Source of the DNA: Benincasa hispida
Lineage: Eukaryota; Streptophyta; Magnoliopsida; Cucurbitales; Cucurbitaceae
Length of the DNA: 64,000 bases
Reading direction: 5' to 3'
Assembly (NCBI RefSeq): GCF_009727055.1
Contig: NC_052351.1
Span: 58,633,643-58,697,642, forward strand
Shown: positions 57,056 to 64,000 of the stretch, piece by piece
Position numbering within the stretch: the stretch's first letter is position 1
Layout of the letters: every line of letters starts with the position of its first letter
Position numbers and translations under genes: made by a program
Notes under the pieces: generated by a model
Seen by the model: only the letters and a program-made list of their open reading frames with translations
Database searches by the model: none
What the model was told of the DNA's origin: nothing

Positions 57056-57403
57056 GAGCAGAAGTACCTAAGGTATGACAGTACTTAGTATGGCCACATG
57101 CACGTAGGTAGTTAGAGTCAGAGATTGAGCAAAAGGGTTCTCTCTTGACTAGCAGTTGGTGTTGGGATTGTTTTTACCCACAGTGGGGTTATGCTCAACA
57201 GAGAATTAGTTTTACTGTTTTATGATTAAAACAGCTTTATATGTTTTATGCTTAGAAAATGTTCATACTGCGGTACAAGTACTATAAAAGCTTATATTTC
57301 AGTTAAACTCTTTATTGAGATTTTTGCATGAGAATCAATTATCTTTCTTAAGTCACTCACTGGGCACAAGATCACCCCGTTTTCAAATGTTTTCCTTTCC
57401 CCC

Positions 57404-59156
57404 TGTAATGCTTTTTTGGGATGTATGATATTAAGTGCTCATAATGATGCGATACTACTTCTATTTATGCGTTAATTAGGAATGTTCATGTAGTATGCTC
57501 TGCGTTGTCACAAGTTTCCTTACGATGGAACAAGTGTAATTCCACCGCAAGTTTCTCGGTGTGATCCGAGGTCGAACACGGGGAAATGGTTTTGGTTATC
57601 ACGGTATGTTCATGGTATATGCGACTAGGTTTTCAATTCTTTAAAAAGGAGTTTGTACAGGTATGTAAATTGATGTAAAATAAAGGGAAGCAGTAAAGAT
57701 GCGTTAAAACATAAAAATACAATAAACCTAAGCTAGATGTTACAAGATACGGACTCCATGTACAAGATGCTAGGATTAAGGCTGGCTGTGAAGGTTGTGC
57801 AAAGACGTGGGATGCGGTGACAAGTCTTATGAACAAAATAGAAAGAGAAAGACAAATAATACAAATAATGCAAGTTCTTAATTGGATTGAAGGTACAAAT
57901 ACTGTTCCGCTCTTCTCTTGGTGTACACCTCTCAATGATCGGTAGCGCTCCCACATGTCTGTGGTGAAACAGGGACTAACCTAATGAATGCAAGGTTGCT
58001 TTCATGTCTGGAAGTACTACTCGCTTTAGTTAACGCACTCTTCTGACCTTCTCTCGATAGATCGGAATGACATGTTTACTTCAACTCTCACAGGTGAAGA
58101 TGTCGTCTAGCATGCCTTAGCTAAACATATTTTATAACTTTAATACATATTAAGTTCTTAGTGATTCATATTGCTCATCAGGAGATTAAGAAGACATCAT
58201 GAAGAAAGTGACTAAAGGGTGAACGAAAATAGACAGAAAATGGTAAATGGAATCTATCGAAACATTTAATATTTCTACTAAGCATTTGATACATGATGTG
58301 TGAATGAAGAGATAAAGAAAAATATGGAATACAATGAAAGATTCTATAGAGATCTGCTTGCCGGATAAGATGGTTTCGATGGCAGGAAGAGCTTCCCTCT
58401 TAGGCTTGCTCCATCGGTAGCAGGGGTCTTTACACAGAGCTTCGATCGGGTATATGGCAGGTCAGATCTGAGATTCACCTCTTTGCCTTATCTCGTTCTC
58501 TTCCCGAATTTCTTCTCTTCAGTACTCAGCTCAGCCTTTTCTCTCTAAAATCTTACAGCAGTTAGCCCCGTATGAAATAGCATACGTTTTCTCTGAAATC
58601 AATGGGGTATTTATAGGTGCAGATCTTTGACTTCGGCCTTGTGGTCCCCAGTTGATTGTGATGGTAATTCCGTAGATGGAGGGATATTATTCCTTCTGTT
58701 ATGCAATCATACCATCAATTATGCATAACCGTTAGTTGTACACGTGCCTCAATCTCTCGCTCTTGCATTGCTTAGTTGCATCATTCGATCATAGGTTTGC
58801 ACGCGGTGTTTGTTTTTATTACTGCATGCAGTTGAAGCATAGCTCTGGACCGACTATCGTATTGCGCCATTACTGCAGTAATCGTCTCTTCATGGTTGAT
58901 CGACGGGTGCAATGTGATAGAGATGTGTTGATTAGTCTCTCATGAGCCTTGAGCGCAAGCGGTGACTTGGTCTCCTACAAAACAGCGTAAAGTACGGCTT
59001 GTCTTCCATCTTTTGGCGTTAGTGGGTGTAATTGCAAACATTTATAATTATTGTCATACTAGGCTAATTTTCATACAATTGGCATATAATTACTAACTTT
59101 TGGCCGAGATATCTAGATAAGGTGGCATAAATAACTTTTATTTCTACAAGTTATCA
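57404..59156 (-). mobile_element. solo LTR, family D (nested in the gypsy solo LTR)
   Basis: CCCCC at 57399-57403 and 59157-59161 marks the target. The minus strand starts TGATAACTTGTA, loop GAAA, with one mismatch in the second arm (TAAAAGTTAT), and ends at inverted TGTAATGC. The TATA box CTATAAATA is at 58608-58616, 540 bases from the start. The conserved block is at about 57507-57585. 1753 bases, the shortest of the four copies. Confidence 0.87.
58608..58616 (-). promoter_or_regulatory. TATA-like box of the family D LTR
   Basis: CTATAAATA on the minus strand, 540 bases from the LTR start, matching the copy at 39759-41647. Confidence 0.5.
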
Positions 59157-59537
59157 CCCCCACAGATAGCGGTCAAATCCTCAGAAGATAGCTCTACATC
59201 TGCTCTGCCACTAAAGGATAAAGATATTGTAACTCGTTGGTTTAGGTGGTTACTGTAAATATTGTACACATGTTATGTTTCTGTTGTTCATATAAGGAAT
59301 AGGGTTTTTGGGCTTTGGGACTTATGAATGTAGTGTTGTAATGACTCTTAAAATGTTATATTTCTGAATTAATAAATTTTTGGCCTAAAGACATTTCGCT
59401 ATATATGAGTTATATGTATTGGTATCAGAGTTATTCCGGAAGAGTTATTAGACAATAAGTGTCAACAAAAGGGTTGATAATTGCTGCAGTCACGCCCTTT
59501 CCTAGGTTAAGAGGGTAGTCTAGGGCAGGGTGTGACA

Positions 59538-60660
59538 GTCAACGATATAACTTTGCTTAATGCTTCTCCAAACTATAGCTCCTCCATTGAGAGTGAAAAC
59601 TAATCCTGAAGTAGATTTCCTTGAATCTATGTCAGTCTGAAAATCAGAATCAGTGTATACTATAAGGACCAAATCCTTAGGTCCATACACAAGCATATAG
59701 TCCCTCGTTCTTCTTAGATATTTGAGGATGTTTTTTACAGCAATCCAATGACTGTGTCCTGGATTGGATTGGAACCTATTGACGATTCCAACTACAAAGC
59801 ATATGTCAGGGCGTGTACATAGCATTGCGTATATCAAACTCCCAACTGCAGATGCATTTGGAATTCTTGTCATTTCCTTAACATCATGAGGTGTTTTAGA
59901 ACACTGTTCTTTTGACAAATGAATTCCATGTCTAAAAGGTAACATACCTCTTTTGGAATTTTACATATTATATCTTGACAACAACTTGCCAATATAAGAT
60001 GCCTGAGATAGTGCTAGGGTTCTATTCTTTCGATTTCGAAAGATCTGTATTCCTAGAACTTATTGAGCATCACCCATATCTTTCATTTGGAATTGTGTTG
60101 CTAACCATCTCTTTACGTCAGCAAGGAAGCTTGTCTCATTCCCAATGAGCAAGATATCATCAACATAAAGAACTAAGAATAGTCTTGTTGACTATCTTCT
60201 TGTATACACAAGGTACATCAACATTCTATTCTAAGCCATAAGATTTGATCGTAGTATCAAATCTTATATTTCAGGATCTTGAAGCTTGTTTTAACCCATA
60301 AATGGATCATTTAAGTTTACAGACTTTCTGCTTCTGTCCTTGTTCGATGAACTCTTCTGGTTAAGACATAAAAATACTTTCATCAAGATGGTCGTTCAGA
60401 AAAGCTGTCTTGACATCCATTTGTCATATTTCATAGTCAAAATATGTGGCAATGGATAGATATATTCTAATCGATTTTTTCATGGCAATAGAAGAAAAAG
60501 TTTCTTCATAATCAATCCCTTCTCTTTGGGTAAAACCTTTTGCCACGAGTCTGGCTTTATAGGTTTGCACCTTGCCAGTTTGGTCTCGTTTTCTCTTGTA
60601 TATCCATTTTTAACCTATAGGTTTAACCCCATGTGGTTAATCTACAAGTTCCTAGACAGA
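59538..60660 (-). pseudogene. copia #6 reverse transcriptase and RNase H start
   Basis: Minus strand, from high to low coordinates: [38 protein letters not shown], the substrate-binding region, catalytic YVDD at 60156-60167, then thumb and the open part 59945-59520 (LSKEQCSKTPHDVKEMTRIP, DICFVVGIVNRFQS, SRKSTSGLVFTLNGGAIVW). It stops at KQSYIVDC, where the gypsy solo LTR is inserted, and resumes at 55067. The region is largely alignable with few frame breaks, so it is the best-preserved RT of the copia copies here, but it carries stops. Confidence 0.87.
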
Positions 60661-61320
60661 GTTGAAGTACATAGACTCCATTTCAACGTCCATGGCTTTT
60701 ATCCACTGTTCCCTGTCAACATCTTCCATTTCCTTTTTAAAGGTTAATGGATCCTCTAATCCATCATCATGTATGATGTTTTGAGTTTCTATTAAATCGA
60801 TATAGCATTCAGGTTGTTGAATAATCCTCCCATTACGTCGAGGCATACTCAAATCTTGAGATGGATGTGACGGAACAATAACAGTTGTTGATGGACCAGC
60901 TAGATCAATAACTCTTGTTGATGTTTCTATAGCATCTTTGGTCATTTCTTGCAATATTAGTTTACTGTGAGGTAGATGATTTTTTATATGCTCTTCTTCC
61001 AAGAATGTAGCGTTTGTCGATACAAATACTTTGTCTTCTTGGGGATCATAGAACAATCCTCCTTTTATTTTTTTGGGGTATCCTACAAAGAGTCATAACT
61101 TCGAACATGTTTCCAGTTTCTTAGGATTTTGTACCAACACATGTGTTGGACAACCCCAGATACGAAAATGACGTAAACCAGTTTTGCGTCCTTTCCATAA
61201 TTCATACGGTATTTCTGAAACACTTTATGAAAGAACAATGTTTAGAATATATACTGCAGTCTATATTGCATACCACCAAAAAGAACCAGTTTTGAGTCTT
61301 AGTCATTTTCAACATCTCTA
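60661..61320 (-). pseudogene. copia #6 integrase C-terminal region and linker
   Basis: Minus strand. The end of integrase is recognised from VYILN, a VSEIPYELWKGRK-type word and HFRIWGCPTHVLVQNPKKLE. The long open part 61056-60652 reads FYDPQEDKVFVSTNATFLEE and runs through an acidic linker to QWIKAMDVEMESMYF at the start of RT. The catalytic core of integrase, with all three acidic residues, is missing: the protein jumps from the pre-integrase region to the end of integrase near 61310. Integration by this copy's own enzyme is therefore impossible. Confidence 0.82.
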
Positions 61321-61683
61321 TATTTAGAATGACCTTTGCTTTAGTTGGTTTTAATATGTACAAGTTATTTTTGAGTCTTGCAGAACAAATATGAACACCT
61401 TTTGAAAAAATAAACACTTCATTAGATTCAAAAGATATTCTGTACATATTTTTTAGCAGACAGGAAATGAAGATAAGTTTCTTTTCATCTTAGGTAGATA
61501 ATACACATTCCTAAGTAAGGTAAAAGACTCTCCAAAAAATAGCTTGACATCTCCCACTGCATGAGCTGATATAACTTCACCCGTTCCCACCTTGAAAGTC
61601 ATTTCCTATTCAGAAAGTTCTTTCCAAGAATTAGTTTCATGTAGAAAAGTGAAAACATGATTAGCAGCGCCTAAATCTAATAT
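61321..61683 (-). pseudogene. copia #6 protease and pre-integrase remnants
   Basis: The minus-strand translation has the protease region (the expected DSGATNHV is changed to LGAANHV, so the catalytic Asp is lost), a VGTGEVISAHAVGDVKL stretch, and the link MYRISFESNEVFIFSKG to LNIEMLKMTKTQN, where the pre-integrase region ends at a deletion junction. Confidence 0.75.
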
Positions 61684-61896
61684 CTAGGTTAGGTAAGTAT
61701 TCTCCACTAGACATGTTTCGACTACTAGTAAATTTGATTTACCTTGTTTTGCCTTTTCCGTTTTCTTTTCAGCCAAATACTTTGGGCAATTACGCTTCCA
61801 GTGCCCATCCTCTTCGTAATGGAAACACTTTTCTTTAGGAGTCTTGTTTTTTATTTTGTTTTTCTTAGCTGTGGTTTTCTTATTCCCTTTACCCTT
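61684..61896 (-). pseudogene. copia #6 gag C-terminal part with zinc knuckle
   Basis: Minus strand 61917-61684 ends the gag: a Lys-rich stretch (KKTTAKKNKIKNK), then the knuckle CFHYEEDGHWKRNC, where the second Cys of CX2CX4HX4C is Tyr, and KYLAEKKTEKAKQG. Nucleocapsid RNA binding would be impaired. Gag is split by the family D solo LTR at 61897; the N-terminal side is at 63805 onward. The target duplication CCCTT is at 61892-61896. Confidence 0.85.
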
Positions 61897-63804
61897 TAAT
61901 AACTTGTAGAAATACAAGTTATTTATACTATTTTATTTAGATATTGTGGCTAAAAGAAAGAAAAGTTGCATCGATAGTATAGAAATTGGCTAAGAAATGC
62001 AAAAATTATAAAATGTCATCAATACACCCACTAACACCATTGCGATGGTAGAATAGAATGTTTCAGTTTCTATTTTGCAGGAAATAAGTCACCGCTTACG
62101 TTCATAGCTCAAAGACGAAATGAACAACGTATCTACGTCGCATTGCGCCTATCAATCAAGAATGAAGAGATGATCAACGCAATGATGGCGCATACGATAA
62201 TCGATCAAGAGCTCTAGCGATCAACACAATTTCAACCGCATGCGGTAATAAAAAACAACACCGCATGCGGCGATCGATCGAAGATGTGAAGAGCAACACA
62301 TTTGCGGAAGATTCTGACAAGTGTACAACTTTCAGTTGTGCATTTCTGACGGGTTGATTACGTAAATGAAGGAATTTTCCATTCTGCCATTTCAGGAACT
62401 ACCATAACTATACAGTGGGGACCACAAATTCAAAGAGCCAAGGCCTTGCCTATAAATAGCTTCTTCAAATTCGCTGAAAAGATATACAGATACAGAAACT
62501 AGTACATACATATATACATAAAGATGTGCATAGATTGATTCTAAGAGAGAGGCTGGTCTGAAGCAACTTACAGAGTAGATCCGGGAGAACCATGAGACAA
62601 GGCCGAGAGGTGAGTCTCCGAGCAGAGAATCCTTCCAATTCCCATAGTTGAAGCTCTGTGCGAAGGTCAATTCTACCGGGAAAGCAAGCCTAAGAGGGAA
62701 GCTTTCCTCTCCACCACTTCTACACGCCGACAAGCACAATCTCTGTTTGGGATCTGTGTCAAGACGTTGACACTTTTTTTGTATTTGTTTCTAATCTCTA
62801 TTTCATCATCTGTATTCATCTTCTTTAATCTTTCATTCACAACATGTATCAAACGCTAAATTTTAGAATTAAATGTTATGATAGTCACCATTGACATCTC
62901 TCTGTCTCTTTCCGTACATCCATAACCCATTTTCTCCATGATGTGTTCTTAATCCCCTGGGTAAATAGCAAGAATTAAGCGAGTGAGTTAATTTGTGTTA
63001 AAGAAATAATTAAGTATAGCTAAAGCATGCTCAACGGCATCTTCACCTGTGAGAGCAAAAGTGAAGATGTTATTCCGCCTATCAAGAGAAGGTTGGAAGA
63101 ATGCGTTAACTAAAGTGAGAAGTAAATCAAAAGATGGAAACAACCTTGCGTTCATCACGTTCATCCCTGTTTCACCATAGAGATATGGGAACGCGGCCGA
63201 TCACTGAGAGGTGTACGCCAAGGGAACGCAGAACCTTAGTTGCATCTTTAACGCAATTGACAAACTTGCGATGTTTTTACTATTTACTCTCTCCTTCTGC
63301 TTCATTCATAAAGACCTGCCATCACATACATCGATTCTTTGTACAACTTCATAGTCAGTTCTCGACCTCAGTATCATGTATCATGTATCTTGTATCGTGT
63401 ATCATATTAGTTTAGGATTTATTTTATTAATGCATTTTTACTTTCACCGCAATTTACATTTATGTATAAATCAACATTCTTTATTCATTATTAAAAACCG
63501 GTCGCATGTATCACTTGAGTAACGCATTAACGAAAACAATTCCTGTGTTCGGACCTTGGATCATTCTGAGAAACTTGCGGTTGAATTATACTTGGTTTCA
63601 GTGCAAGGAAACTTGTGACACGCACTACTCCATCGCATACTACAAGCATATCATTAACAACGCATATATTTAGACGTAGTATCGAATAAAAAAAATGTCT
63701 TTATCGCAAAAGCACTTGAGCGCATATACAGCACATCATTCATTTCATTCACAAACAATGCGTTAGAGTTAGATAAAGAAAAAGAGATTAAATTTATGTC
63801 ATCA
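61897..63804 (+). mobile_element. solo LTR, family D (in copia #6 gag)
   Basis: CCCTT on both sides (61892-61896 and 63805-63809). Starts TAATAACTTGTA (G to A at base 2), loop GAAA, TACAAGTTAT, a perfect 10-base stem. The TATA box CTATAAATAG is at 62450-62459. The conserved block is at about 63545-63618, and the end is GTCATCA. 1908 bases. Frames at 62392-62739 and 63134-63415 are not gene-like. Confidence 0.88.
62450..62459 (+). promoter_or_regulatory. TATA box of the family D LTR
   Basis: CTATAAATAG, 553 bases from the hairpin end of the LTR. Confidence 0.5.
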
Positions 63805-64000
63805 CCCTTCTTCTTCATTTGTATGGATTTATCTTTTGAAGAAGCAGGAACAAACTTTTTGTTATCAATGGGTCTTGTTCCAGACGACGACCCCTTAAAA
63901 AACTTCTTAGGTTTAGAAATAACATTTACTTCTTTTTCCTTAAGTTTCATCATAGACTGATATGTCTGTAATTCGTTCAACAACGTAGTCAAATTATAAG
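63805..64000 (-). pseudogene. copia #6 gag, partial (runs off the window)
   Basis: The minus strand from 63992 reads MTTLLNELQTYQSMMKLKEKEVN, then a Lys/Ser-rich linker (KDKSIQMKKKG), which ends where the family D solo LTR was inserted. The same stretch in the copia derivative gag is NLTTLLNELQAYQTIL at about 9030-9090. Residues after KKKG in an automatic translation belong to the inserted LTR. The gag N-terminus lies beyond the window. Confidence 0.85.

Larger units (their letters stand above)
55068..59537 (+). mobile_element. solo LTR of the gypsy chromovirus family
   Basis: Starts TGTAACCCCATATCC and ends GTGTGACA, with the features of the 12108 LTR in the same order: GC-rich repeat (55370-55640), TATA box (56031), five-unit repeat (56875-57055), 'gggtgtgaca' end. 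No internal region. It lies in the RNase H of copia #6 (pol matches on both sides). The flanks GTTAG and GTCAA are only partly alike, so the duplication is decayed or the edges are off by a base or two. A family D solo LTR (57404-59156) sits inside it; without that, its length is about 2.7 kb. Confidence 0.88.

Noticed and set aside
57404..59156. DNA transposon or Helitron because of end similarity and a terminal hairpin
   Set aside because: TG...CA ends, exact 5-bp duplications in four different targets and an internal TATA box fit solo LTRs better; Helitrons make no duplication and the known cut-and-paste superfamilies use other lengths.

Overview
The window is plant nuclear heterochromatin made almost entirely of LTR retrotransposons and their solo LTRs, many nested inside each other. 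I find no intact host gene, no tRNA gene and no CRISPR array. The retroelement types (chromodomain Ty3/gypsy, several Ty1/copia lines, and an env-like remnant of the SIRE/Maximus kind), the initiator-Met-tRNA primer sites and the GATAGAC-type short repeat at the left edge point to a dicot. From memory of similar repeats a cucurbit is most likely; that is recall, not a search result.

Layout. 1-4075 is AT-rich intergenic DNA with old repeat fragments. 4076-5825 is the 3' end of a minus-strand SIRE-like copia element (LTR, purine tract, env-like remnant). It is interrupted at 5826 by a minus-strand copia derivative (5826 to about 10740) that keeps an LTR, a gag and a long repeat-bearing leader but has lost most of pol. 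A short LTR carrying a 5S-rRNA-like segment lies at about 10760-11200. A plus-strand copia LTR (11527-12107, resuming at 24631) is split by the main element: a 12.5-kb Ty3/gypsy chromovirus at 12108-24625, bounded by the target duplication ATAGC. Its gag-pol (15097-19780) is readable but has about a dozen in-frame stops and two frameshifts. Its 3' LTR contains a block (20181-23050) that repeats the internal domain with very many one- and two-base indels and looks like unpolished sequence.

24743-26330 is a minus-strand gypsy-type LTR fragment. 26340-28796 is a minus-strand copia pol (copia #1), cut by a plus-strand copia (copia #2, 28797-38161: LTR, primer site, 4.7-kb leader with an inserted solo LTR, protease, integrase, half of RT). 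38162-49140 is a patchwork of a minus-strand copia pol (copia #4) broken by three solo LTRs, next to a truncated LTR that itself holds a solo LTR. 49141-50916 is an unclassified LTR-like stretch. 50917-54590 is a plus-strand copia pol end, LTR, primer site and leader (copia #5). 54591-64000 is a minus-strand copia (copia #6) split by a gypsy solo LTR (which itself contains another solo LTR) and by a further solo LTR in gag.

Four solo LTRs belong to one family, called family D here (32005, 39759, 57404, 61897). Each has a 5-bp target duplication, and each begins with a hairpin that has a GAAA loop and compensating base changes between copies. Nothing here acts as a host pathway. The genes relate to one another only as parts of retrotransposons and as insertion targets. 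I did not find a convincing new defence, regulatory or biosynthetic system.
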